From positions 17,035,582 through 17,099,581 of the forward strand of contig OZ022261.1 of assembly GCA_963978905.1 (NCBI GenBank): a stretch of DNA of 64,000 nucleotides, in the 5' to 3' direction. This stretch comes from Trichostrongylus colubriformis (lineage: Eukaryota > Nematoda > Chromadorea > Rhabditida > Trichostrongylidae). The position numbers and the translations under genes were made by a program. The stretch's first letter is position 1. The number at the start of each line of letters is the position of its first letter. The notes under the pieces were generated by a model. The model made no database searches, was not told the origin of the DNA, and saw nothing but the letters and a program-made list of their open reading frames with translations. This document shows, piece by piece, positions 30,310 through 41,324 of this stretch.

Positions 30310-30960
30310 GGAATAAGTCCCCGCTGTTTTTTTATCCCCGTTTTTCACATTGCTCCCTTCATCTTTCAATAAAGTTTATACATGTTTTCGATAGAGCTTT
30401 TTTTTGCTCTACAAAATGCTACTATCTGTTTATCGATTCCTTCGACTACCTAATATTTATGAGATTTGGAAATGAAGTACGCTGAAGGCAAAAAATTGGC
30501 ACTTGCGCACCTCATCTTTCTCGTTTGCCATCAAGATCAAAAAATGTATGTATATACGTTTCGATAGAGCTTTTTCAGCTCTACAGAATGGTACCAATGT
30601 TTATTCAAGTCACTCAATTTTTTGCTGTTTTTAAGACTCACAAAGACAGAACACACAAAAGTGCGCACTTTCGTTATCTCCTCCTCATCGCCTACCATCG
30701 AGACTGGAGAGGATGTTCATATATGCATTCGATACAGCTTTTTCTACTCTACAAGATGATGCCACACTTCTTTTGTATCCTCTCATATTTTAGCATGTAG
30801 GAATAAGTTTCCACCTATTTTTCAATTCAAAATTGCATATTCAAAATAAATTTTTTTGGCAGAGTGTTCTGCGTCTTTCGATAGAACTCTTTTTGCTCTA
30901 CAAGATAGTGTTTACGGTTTTTGTTAGGACTAATTTTTTCTATTTTTTAGGTCATTTAAA
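30310..30960 (+). repeat. Degenerate satellite, four units of about 150-180 bp
   Basis: The core TTTCGATAGAGC-T(n)-GCTCTACAA occurs at about 30378, 30559, 30727 and 30876. Each core can fold as a TAGAGC/GCTCTA hairpin with a T-rich loop. Between cores are weaker shared blocks such as AATAAGT.CCC and GGCACTT.GCACCTCATCTT. The units have diverged, so the array is old. Confidence 0.6.
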
Positions 30961-31418
30961 AGTCGACGAAATTGGGCATTTTCGACTACATCTGTCGACC
31001 GTATCGTAGCTTGTCAACATCCGAGAAAAAGCGTCACGCAGCTACCCAGTCAGCAGAGGTAAATGATAGGGGACAACGATGTACCTTGCGTACATATTTT
31101 TAGGAGTTCGAAGGTAATAGAGTCCTGAAAAAGTCACATGTGCTGCAAGACTAATGCACCAACCTAATAGAACTAGCTCTCCTATAATCATGCACTGCAT
31201 TGTTCGAGTCTGTGGGCCACAACAAATTTCCTGTTCTGGAAGTAGGCATCCATATCGTCTGCTTTCTGTGTTGCCTCAACTACAACAAACTTGAATCATC
31301 CTGCTTACCTGAGTTTCTGAATGAGCATTGAGCCTCATAACGGACAAAAAATTAAATATCATATATACGTTGTACAATCTCTAATATACACCGCTTTAAA
31401 CAGTCTATATATTGAATA

Positions 31419-31657
31419 GGGTGTGTACCTTTATGTCAGGATTTCGCATGGCCACGAGCGGCGTACGACGCAGTGTGTGCCAGCTATGCGGGTCGCGGTA
31501 GTCGGGTCTTAGAACGATCACACGCTAATGCTAGGGAAGCGATATGCAGTTGACTTGTAATCGAATCGGGACCCAACAACATGGGCCTTTTGCTCGTCCG
31601 CATTGCTTCGCTTGCAACATGCCGCGGTGCGAAATCCTTACATAGAGGAACATACCC
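31419..31657. mobile_element. MITE, 239 bp
   Basis: GGGTGTGTACCTTTATGTCA plus GGATTTCGCA at the left pairs with TGCGAAATCC and the right end ...GAACATACCC. A partial relative lies at about 61385-61495 (GCCTCGCTTGCGACACGCCG, TGCGAAATCCTGGCAT). No transposase frame. Confidence 0.6.
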
Positions 31658-31967
31658 TTTTGAATGACTTCTGATTGTATATGTCGAAAAGGAAGCTGTT
31701 CATCTATGATTGGTGGACCCCATACAGAGATGGTGGCACGATTTTTGATAGATATCTGCTCTTGTATATCTTTAACAAATATTATGTTATCCGGAAAGTT
31801 CTCAGCGTTTTGTGTTACTATTTTTTGTTCAGTCATTGCCTATCAGACACTCATTCTTCCCTACGTCTCAGAAGCACATCCTGAGAAGAATTCTTTGCGC
31901 TATCTGATGGTACAATTGCCGTTTCACCACTGCTTCATAACGCCCTTTACCGAGACTTTTGGAAGCT

Positions 31968-32968
31968 CGTTAAAAGAGCAACTTTGGACTATATTTTTCT
32001 TCAACTACTAATTGGGTCAATTCGCAGTCGAGATCGACAAGTTAACCAGGTGTGGGTGCCCAATGGTGCTGGAGAAAGCAGCGGCGACAATGGTTAGGCA
32101 TATTCCGTTCTGGAGACTCCAGCCTTGAAGATGAACCTCGTGACGGTCGACTTAAAGAAATATTTGACGACGATCTGAAGGCGTTTGTGAAGGCTGACCC
32201 ATTCCAAACCGTTCGACAGATTGCAGAAAAGCTAGGCGCTGGCGAATTCACTGTTGCGGATAATCAGTAACGTACCAGAAAGATGAAAAAAACTCGAGAG
32301 TGAGTGCCCCACAATGTGAGCGACCGGCACAAATTGGCACGTCTCGAAGATTCTTCTTCACTGCTTCTGCGCCCGTTTTTGGACCGAATTGTAACTCGTG
32401 ATTAAAAGTGGATCGTGTATGATAACAGGAGACGTTTTGAACAGTGGTCCGATGCCGACGAACCACTGATGTAATTTCCAAAGTCGAATCCTTACGAAAA
32501 AAAATTATAGTCACTGAGTGGTGGTCATCGACCGCTGTGATCCACTACAATTATTGGTTACCAGGCCAAATGTCACAGTAGAATCCTACCGGCAGTAGAA
32601 TCCTACCGTGAAGAAGTCGACGAAATATGAAAATTGCGTCAGCTGCAGCTATCACTTGTCAGGGAAGAGCCTGATTCTTTTGCAGGCCGCGCACACGTTT
32701 CACAAATCACTATCCATGAATGGAAGGAATCGGGGGTTGGAGTTCTACGGCACCCGCCATATTCCGCAGACCATTCACCAGCCAACTATCACCTTTTCAA
32801 ACATTTTTACTACACCTTGCTGGAATACTTCATCAATCAGGACCAGGCGGAGGAGCCTTCGAGACTTTCGTGGATTCGCGACCACCCAGTTTTTTCTTTG
32901 ATGGGATTTATCGACAGTTTTCACATTGGAAAAAGTATGCTGATTGGAACGGTGCTTACTTCTATTAA
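31968..32968 (+). pseudogene. Mariner transposase pseudogene
   Basis: Pieces in all three frames read in order as a mariner transposase: helix-turn-helix part with RSGDSSLEDEPRDGRL (about 32112-32156) and ADPFQTVRQIAEKLGAG, the first catalytic Asp followed by a stop in place of the usual Glu (about 32401-32406), YDNRRR, then YSADHSPANYH near 32760, where the last catalytic Asp is Asn. The end GIYRQFSHWKKYADWNGAYF fits the C-terminal helix. There are many frameshifts and stops. I could not find the terminal repeats. Confidence 0.85.
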
Positions 32969-33323
32969 ATCCGATGAGTATAAAGAAGGTTATGATCGCC
33001 TGAAGTGAAAAACTCAAAACGCTGAAAACTTCTCGGGCAACCTATTAGCAAAGAACGTACGCGAAAACGCTATACAACACGTCCACGACAGCCTTGAGGC
33101 TTACTGTCAAAAAGCGAGAATTTGAATGGCGATAGTATTACTAGTAAGGTTTGCAATAATAATGGTGCAGGGGAAGGAGGATGCCAGAACAGATGTGAAC
33201 GTAAAATGGCAGTTAATGGGCTTTGCATGATTAACCAAAAAGTACATGGTGACGGACCATCAAGCCCTATCTGTAACTACAAAGCAACACTGACTCCTCG
33301 GCGCCTGAGGTTAAACTGACTTA

Positions 33324-34359
33324 CAAGGGAAGGACCCCAGGTCGAAGTGGCCATTCGGAATGGGATACATATGGTCCGACGCATTTTCGGTCGCTGATCC
33401 CGAATCTGTATTCGAAATTTGCAGAACGATTCTCTGAGCAAAGTTATGGAGGTTTTTCTGTGGCGAGGCACTATTTGATCACCACGGCAGCTTGCTTAGC
33501 AAGCAGTGGCCTCAGTGGCTCACTGGTAGTATTCCGGATCTGCAGGACAGGGGTCGTGGGTTTGCTCCCCGGCGGTGGAGGTTTCTTTTGCCTTTTGTGT
33601 TTAATTGTCAGTAAGTGCTTTTCCTCCACTTCTGGACGCTTCCTTGTACTGGGACCTATCGCACCCATCACTCTGCCACTTTATTTATAACTACTAACAT
33701 TACTCACAAGGGAAGGATACCAAGTCGAAGGAGTCCCGTACCACACGAATCAGGCGTTGTTGCGTAAAAAGATCATGATATTCGGGCACAGGATGTCGAA
33801 TTATGCAAATTATGCAAATTTTCAGCCAGATCCAGTTTTTGGTCCAACTTCGGAAGATTGAGGGTGGCCAGGGGATAATGTGGTAGTTTTCGAAGTTTCT
33901 TCTACAGAAAACCCTGCAACCTGAACAGGATAGCCTACACATATCTTTCACACTTGCCCATCGCACTAAATGTACGAAACAAGCGTTAGATAGGAGCATT
34001 TCCCACGCAAAGGTCAACGATTTCTCCATTGTTCAATGTGCTGCCACCCAATAGCCCGTAAATTTTTCCGAAATTTGGTCAAATTTTCGAATTAGCTAAG
34101 AACCTGTCCTTTGGGGTAATATGACTCCCTGAACATGAAAATCACCCTGGTTTTGCGCAAGAACGTCTGGCTCGCGTGCTATGGGCTTCCAAACCTACCT
34201 TATAATAGTACTGTTTTTTTTTTCAAAAAAACCACCATAACTCCACTCAGAGAATCGTTCTGCAAATTTCGAGTACAGATTCGAGATCAGTGTCCGAAAA
34301 TACGTCTAACCACAAGTATCCCATTCCGAATGGCACTTCGACCTGGGGTCCTTCCCTTG
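33324..34359. mobile_element. TTA-flanked TIR element, copy 2
   Basis: CAAGGGAAGGACCCCAGGTC and its exact complement at the right end are flanked by TTA (33321-33323 and 34360-34362). The arms match over about 130 bases, including GGCCATTCGGAATGGGATAC-like and AATTTGCAGAACGATTCTCT blocks. A second CACAAGGGAAGGATACCAAG start at about 33705 and a pair of inverted blocks (33725-33790 against 34130-34190) suggest an older element nested in or fused with it. It is related to copies 1 and 3 through the AGCACGCG.GCCAGACGTT block. Confidence 0.75.
33515..33578 (+). other. tRNA-like segment in TTA element 2
   Basis: GTGGCTCACTGGTAGTATTC resembles a D arm with A box and GTGGGTTTGCTCCCC resembles a T arm with B box, about 40 bases apart. 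A full acceptor stem is not apparent. It stands in a comparable place to the tRNA-like segment of copy 1 but is a different sequence. Confidence 0.35.
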
Positions 34360-34362
34360 TTA

Positions 34363-35237
34363 GCAATAGTGAACCAAACTGAATGAATGCTACGGCACTG
34401 CCAATGAGTTAAGAAGGATCAGTTCACGAGTTTTCAAGCGAAGATGAGGCATCAAAAAATGATAATGAGAAGTAACAATGATGTAAGGACGGTGATGACA
34501 AATCAAAATGATAAGCCAGTTTGGCAGTTTTCAATAAACAGGTGCAACTGTTTGACTTTTGAAGTAAGCATTGCTGCACTTCGATTGACGATTCTACAGA
34601 ATCGTCAAAAAGAAAGGAGTATCGGACGTGATTTGTTTTGAAGCAAAAGTATACCTATTTCGGATACAACCATGAATGAACCATCAGTTCTCCTCGTCAC
34701 TGGGACTACAACATACTCGTGACAGGAGTCGCACTGTTACAATGACGGTCATTAAAGGAACCGTAAGGGGTCCGAAACAAGAGGAAGATGCAAAGATGAG
34801 TATTTTGTAACGAACGCTCAAGGTTAGAAGAGATAATCGGAGAAAAAACCACGGTTCAAAAGCGCGACGTTGTGGTATGTATTCGCATCCCATTCGCATC
34901 AACACACTGACTTTCCGAGTTGTCTGCTGTAGGAGACGGGCCGCGGGCCAACGTTAGCCGTAGCACCTGACTCCCAGCGCAGTGGAGTGGCCAATCCCAA
35001 CTACATTAGCATTCATGCAAGTACATCTAGGAACAATATAAGAAAGAACAAAGGAAAAAGTAAAAGAAAAAAACAAATTTATAATAGTAGCATCTTTCCT
35101 GGGACCATGCCAAGGCGTAAAATTGGCGAGTTCGTGCAATGGAGCCACTTAAACTCGTCCGCACTACGTCTGTTCCACCGCATGCCAAAATTATCCCCTT
35201 CCAGTGGTGTCTTCGAGAGAGCAGTCCCGTGCAAAGA
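34363..35237. other. Unassigned spacer
   Basis: No gene or element was recognised between the TTA element and the TTAA element. ATTCTACAGAATCGTC near 34590 forms a small hairpin. Confidence 0.4.
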
Positions 35238-35732
35238 AGACAGTGTTAGGGGTAATGTGGGTGATGGGGAATCCCCAAAAGGAATCATTCACCCGAAAAC
35301 TACGGTTCTGAAAAGCCTATTTGCGGCGAAATCCCACGCGAAAGGTGCGCCTCTGAGCTGTGGCAGAAGCGGCCTTTTCAGCTCCAGCCTCTTTTCTTGG
35401 AAACTGGACTGATTGGCTGGGGTGGAAATGAAAGGTATCGCAGCTCGCTTCCTCAGTTTTATTTTGAGGCTCACTCCAGGAAAAGGATGCTTTCTCATTC
35501 CCGAACATCCCTTCGTGTTTACAACATGGCAACACATCATTGGAAAACCCAGCTAGACTACCCGCCTCTTCACGGGAAGGCTCCATTTCGAAAATCAGCG
35601 GTGAGTGGTCCTATTTCTCGGGTTTTTGACCATTCCCATCCGTGTTTTCTTCACTAGCCTGTCACTAGGTATCTCGACTTTCATATATACTACTTCTTTT
35701 ACTTTTCGCCCGTATTTCCCCAAACACTGCCT
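35238..35732 (-). mobile_element. TTAA-flanked Kolobok-like element F2
   Basis: Right-hand TTAA at 35733-35736 with the complement of AGGCAGTGTTTGGGG. The left end AGACAGTGTTAGGGG is preceded by AAGA instead of TTAA. The interior (GTGTTTACAACATGGCAACA, TTCTCGGGTTTTTGACCATT) matches the other copies. It gives the uninterrupted reference for the TTA insertion in copy F1. Confidence 0.7.
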
Positions 35733-35895
35733 TTAAGGAAAAGAGGAAACATTCCAATGGGAGCAGTCAAAGGAATCGATAAACACTGTAAGAATAGCAA
35801 CTTCAAGGGCACTCAGGATCGTTGTAGTTCCACAGTTACTAGCATTATTTGCCATATAGCTTAGAAAGCCAGTGAGCGAAAGTAATAAGAAGTGT

Positions 35896-37424
35896 CCCGG
35901 TCAAGATTCAGAGACCAACCAAGGCTTTCAAGCGTGGAGTCCAGGAAAGTTTTTAAAAATACAACACCCCTCAAAAAGTAGTTTCCATGCGACCCTTCCC
36001 TTCATCAGGTTCCGCTATCTTGTTTCTACCCAGCCAGTTCGATTCACTAAGAAAATTGTGAGCCTATGGTAAAAAAAAACACTGAGGCCAAACCGAACTA
36101 CTGAGGAAATGAGAGAAATGAAAACCTTACAAAACTCAGTACTCTATTTCAAAACAGAAGCGTCTGAGATAAGAGCCTAGCAGATTCAATACTCATATTC
36201 CGAAACGAAGCCTCGCCGACCATTGGTAATGTGCTCGTCTTCTGACGACAAAGGAGAAGGCTTAAAAATCATGCAAGTTATGCGGCAGTGATAAAGGATA
36301 AAAAACAAGAATAGAAGAGTTAGAGACCAAGTGAGAGTAAATGAGACTACCGCGGTAGCGACGCGGCGATCAGATAGGGCGCGGTATCTTCTCCTTACTA
36401 AATTTGGACATATGAATTTTGAAACTTTACTTAGACTGCATCTTCCAAAGTACTGTAAACGGGTTTCTTAATAACTCAATTAGAACAATCTATTTGCCAC
36501 TTGGTTTCCTTGATGGTTGGGTACTTCTCGATATGGGTATCCGAGCGAGAAAAATTTTGAAAATTTTTTGAGTATTTCACTTTAGATGGTCATAACTTCC
36601 TTTAAACTGAACCATATGAGTGCCGTCTTGTTGTCCGAGGTCCGCGAGGTTGCTGTTTCCGAATGACTACCTGGACTATGCCATATTTCCAATATAAAGG
36701 AAGCTATTATGGAGGGAACCAGTCAAGGAAGTTTTTTTCGTCGAAGTTATTATGGAGGGAACCAGTCAAGGAAACTTTTTCGTCGAAGTTGCGTGATCTT
36801 CCCAGGAATCTTTGAAAAAAATGATCCATTATGCTGTAACGCCTCCAGTACGCATCCCCTCCCTCAGAAAACCAACGAGAGAGTGGTTGGCCCCAGCTGG
36901 CCTCGGTCGGGATGCATACATGAAGTTTTCCTCCCCATTCTCAGTGAATACAATTGCTTTTCCGAACCGCATAGAGGCTTGCTTGCTCCAGTTTACGTGT
37001 TTACAATCGTAGTAGGGTGTGCAAAAAGTCAATATCAGCTAGTTTCTCGTTTTCATCTCGTAGTTTCTAGAGTATTCATCCACGGTGGTACCCGTGGATA
37101 AATATTGCTCTTCACGGTCGATCTGTGGATATCGGAAGTGTTTCTGTACATGGATTCGGTGCCAGCCGACCAACGAAAGGGTTATTGGCATTGGCCGGCT
37201 TCGTTGTGGATCGCGCCATGCATGAGGTTTCTATGATGATTAAGTTAGATTAGTTTCGGGTTCGAACCCAGTTAACCAGTTTTATCTCATCTCCCCCTTC
37301 ACACATTGAACCCTCATCCTGAGAAATTCCGTAGATCACTGCCTACCAAGGATTACGACCCCTCCCTTCCCAGCGGACCAAATACGACCTCTGACGAGGA
37401 ATTCTCGACGGAGGCTCGACCCTG
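35896..37424 (+). mobile_element. hAT-like repeat, copy B
   Basis: The most complete uninterrupted single-length copy, about 1.5 kb. The start is degenerate (CCCGGTCAAG or the later CTTTCAAGCGTGGAG) and the end is GACGGAGGCTCGACCCTG. It carries the family blocks in order: GGTTCCGCTATCTTG, ACACTGAGGCCAAAC, GCGGTATCTTCTCC, CATATGAGTGCCG, GGATCGCGCCATGCATGAGG and GGTTCGAACCCAG. A 43-base direct repeat of ATTATGGAGGGAACCAGTCA lies at about 36702-36790. No 8-bp duplication is convincing. It is non-coding. Confidence 0.65.
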
Positions 37425-39205
37425 CCCGTAACGTGTGGGAAATATAGGTCCACCTTGTTCTCACATTTATATAGTCAGGTGTTAGCTAAAGTGTCTAGCA
37501 TGGGACAAGGGGTCTTCGAGAGAAGGAGAGGTTTTACTCCTTTCAAAAAAATAGTCCTCATGAATAGCTCAGCAAGCTGCTGTTTTTTACAATGATATTG
37601 CATGCGTACAAGGATCTCCAAGAAAGACGCAGTCCAATGAACACCTTTATATTAGGCTGCAGCTTTATGATAGACTATCGCCACCCTTTTTTAGGAGTTT
37701 TGAAGACCAACTTCCAGTAGAAACACAACGTCAGTCATCTAAAGAAAGGGGAAGCGTCGTATCGTCGTCAGTGCAAATTTAGAGGAGGGTCAAATTCCCA
37801 AAAAATTTACATGCAGCACTTGACTCTCGGTGTTGCTCGAGCGACAAGCGCCCATTCCACCGTGTCCTCAACACATGCCACTGAATTTGGTTTTCACTTA
37901 CCTAGCTTTATCTGGTTACCATCAGTAACCACTTAATGATAGGAGTGATAAAGACAGCAGAGAAATTTTCAACCACAAAGACGCTTCTCTATCAAAAACT
38001 CTACCGAAGCACTCATTTTGATGAAGACAGGAAGAACTCGAGAGACAAGATGCCATAAGTGGCGCATTGACTGAATGAATGACTCTGCGAAGTATGTGCT
38101 TGGGTGAGAAGGTGTTTCATGTGAAAGGTTATTGAATCGGTGCGACATGATGCGCGTGCCGACAATTTTTGCAGGAACAAACACTTTCGACTCAGTAGTC
38201 AAGACTGCCGAGGAAACCAGTTCAATCAAATCGTTAGACATGATCAGAGCCGCGACCTTTTACTTGACATGCCGCATTAATCACTTCATCGTGGGTATCG
38301 TGTTTCAGTTGTACCATGGAGTAATCGCTTTTGAATTATCAGACAGCAGCAGTGAGAGGTATTTAATTATAGAGTGACAGAGACGAGCTTCTGATTAGAA
38401 AACAATCTCATAAAGGTGAGAGATGAGAAGAGGCAGCTGCCGTCTGAATAGGTGCGCCTACTGATTCAGTCACCTTCTGTAATTGAGCTAAGCCTCACTC
38501 CTTCATGATCGTTCGCAGAGCAGCGACATTGTACCAGTGCAACTACAAATATTGAAAGGAAACTCAAGGGCAGAATCGGTGTGAGAGTGGAGGGAATGCT
38601 TGGGGGTGCGCCACAGTGAGCCTGCTAATGGTATACACTCCGCTCTCGAAGGAAAGGCGCGCTGAAACCTACGCCACGCGCGCTTTCGCGGTATTTGTTA
38701 CGTCGTTGGAAGGTTCCACAATACTAGTACACAGCGTCCATGGTAAAACAAATATGCTATTTCATACCATATGACCGAAGAAGGATAACCGAACCGAACA
38801 CCTTACCACGAAGTAGTATTTCAAAGGGATGAGATCGGTTGTGACGTTAGTGATCAGACAACGGTCACATTGCAATAACGGAAAATGTTTCAAAGAGAAG
38901 GGATATCGATCGCGTCAATAAGGAAGGGCCGACTGGAAAGGGTAACACTTCTTTCGCGTTCTCTCTCTCGAATGTGTAGAAGTACATAAGTGAAGGTCAT
39001 CGTCCGTTCGCTAGACATTGCCGAAAAACCGCACTGTTCGGCGACAAAAACATGCTCAGGAACCATCGATGGACTTCATTGCAAAGAACGAGTGCAACGA
39101 CTACATTTGTATGTATTGCTGATAATACTTGGGCGCATCCTGCTGTCAAACGGTGCACATTGTAGAGCGTCGTACTTACATCTTCATCCATCAGCGTTAG
39201 AGATT
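37425..39205. other. Unassigned spacer
   Basis: No family was recognised. Open frames up to 90 codons occur on both strands at 37969-38377 without known motifs. Confidence 0.4.
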
Positions 39206-39268
39206 CAGCTACTTCCTTCTCCATCCATCAGCATCTCTAACGCTGATAGATGGAGAAGGAAGTAGCTG
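39206..39268. repeat. Short near-perfect hairpin, 63 nt
   Basis: CAGCTACTTCCTTCTCCAT, then CATCAGC, pairs with GCTGATAG and ATGGAGAAGGAAGTAGCTG around a loop of about nine bases. Just upstream, CCATCAGCGTTAGAGAT is a further inverted piece of the loop side. Either a small-RNA-like hairpin or a local inverted duplication. Confidence 0.6.
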
Positions 39269-39400
39269 GAAACACGAAAAAAAAGCTCCCTCTCACGATG
39301 GATTCCGGCATTGCAGGTGTTCACAACGAAGGTGGACAATGCTCAGACGAGAGACCAGACGGAATGGGGGAAGACACACGGAGAGAGATGGGGTATACTA

Positions 39401-39560
39401 GATTAGTGCATAAATCTCGTGACATTTTCAAATTTTTTGTTTTCATTGCTTTCGGCCCTTATTAAAGATTAATTACGGCTCACAGAATACTCCGATGATT
39501 TCTCATAATGTATATAAGGTGGTCTCGCTCAGATGCAGTAAGAGAAGAACCGGCTCAAAT
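39401..39560 (+). repeat. Mariner-end-like dispersed repeat, copy beta
   Basis: GATTAGTGCATAAATCTCGT and GGTGGTCTCGCTCAG align with 29548-29740. The two copies agree over most of their length, with small indels. There is no coding frame. Confidence 0.45.
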
Positions 39561-41322
39561 TAATAACCCGAACTTGGACACCTGCCTTTAGCAGGTGGCT
39601 TTAGGAGCACCAGTTGAGGAATCAGCAGCTTATATTTGCGTCGTGATGACTGAGAATGTCATCTATTACTGTACAGTATCTCGCTGCTCCATTCGTTCTG
39701 CATTGATAGTTCTTCATAAATCCACAGGTGGTTCGACGTCCACTGAAAAAGGATGATATTCTTGGAGTTTCGAAAGTGTAGTGGAAGATAGACATGCGAT
39801 AGAAAATCGCAACATTCATGTAACCATACGACTATTGGCAGGCCCCTACATGCTTATGATCCTCAGAAAGTATAAGGAATTTGGATGCCTCACCAAGTGA
39901 GTGAATCAGACAAAGGCCAACATCTTTGCTTTGTTGTCCTTGAAAAGGATTGCAAGACGAATCTGTTGATCATGAAAAAGTGCACTCCTGGCAATGTGGT
40001 GTGAACTCGTACAATCGCTCACATTTTTTGAAAAATCGACGGCGGGCGACGGATTAAACGGTAGAAACCGTCGCACCGTCATAACTTCGTTAAACAAGAA
40101 TAAAATGGGGGAAAATTAGAAGCGTTGGATTCGACTGGATGCGACAAATCCAGCGACCTATGTGATGTCGAATTTTGATAGGTAGGTCACCAGCTTCTCG
40201 CTAAAAGCTGCAAAGATTTCTTTTTTAACCTCTGGCAAGCATACAACCTTTTTCGGCATACATACATCACATGTTCAATTGTTGCTCGCCCATGCTCTGC
40301 ACAATCATCTTTTTTTGTGAGTCATCTTCAAGTTTTAGTAAAGTTTTCAGCACGAAGTTCCACGACATTTCTGAGAGATTTTGAGCTTATTTCGTCAGAA
40401 TCGATGAACCAATTTTGAAAATAACTCATTTTTCACAGGCTACTGACTGCGCACTGCAAGATTACCTTGACTTCCGAATTACAGACAGACGAATCTTTTA
40501 TGATGAAGCTTCAAACATCGGTTAACGGCATACTTTAAACGGTGAACAATCCCCCTCCTCTTTCCCAAAATAATATTGATCAATAAAAATCGCATGAGAT
40601 CTTCGAATACAACATCCTACGCTTCCAGAAAATGAAAGCGGCATTGAAACAGTGCCCAGAATCATGAATTTAAAAAGGGTGTCAATTGCAATTGAAAGTA
40701 GGAATGAGGACGTACACCAATTAGTTTCAGCGAAACTTATGCTGATGTATTCAGTGTCAAAAATGCTGTTCATCCGTGTAAAAATCACCTCACTGCGAGA
40801 GTTTCGAATTTTTACCATTATTCTCGTATTCTCTTCAAGCGTTGTCGACTCCAACGCCGCTTGCTGACCTCTTGATTACTCTGCACCGTTCAGGACAGGT
40901 GAGGTCAGTGCCTCGTGGTATTATCACGTGATAAGGCTTTGGGAACCGGACGAGATGCACTTGATTTCCTTTGTCTCCTAACACTCTTTTTTATGAGAAA
41001 TTGTGCGACCTAATTGGGAATTAACAACTTTCGGGAACAAATTTTATGAACATATTGACGCACTCTCTTTTGGAGCCTATGGCAAGGACCAGGGGATTTT
41101 CGCCAAACGAATGAGATATTCATTTTTGCCCATTTAGCGAACGACACTCCCCCATATACACTTTTCAAGCCGAACTGGGATAATTTGTGATGGTTCACCT
41201 TTTAGTCACCGTCAAAATCGACATTGGGGTGGCTGAGGGCATGGGGCCAAAAATATTTTTCTGAAATCATTCCTTGTCGGCCTATCAAACGTGCCGACAA
41301 GAAGCTTCATAATACTCATATA
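39561..41322. other. Unassigned spacer
   Basis: No recognised element. An open frame of 110 codons on the minus strand (40522-40854) overlaps one of 71 codons on the plus strand. Neither has a known motif. Confidence 0.4.
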
Positions 41323-41324
41323 TA

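Noticed and set aside
30310..30960. CRISPR-like array
   Set aside because: The spacing is 150-180 bases with diverged repeats in a eukaryotic setting, so this is a satellite.
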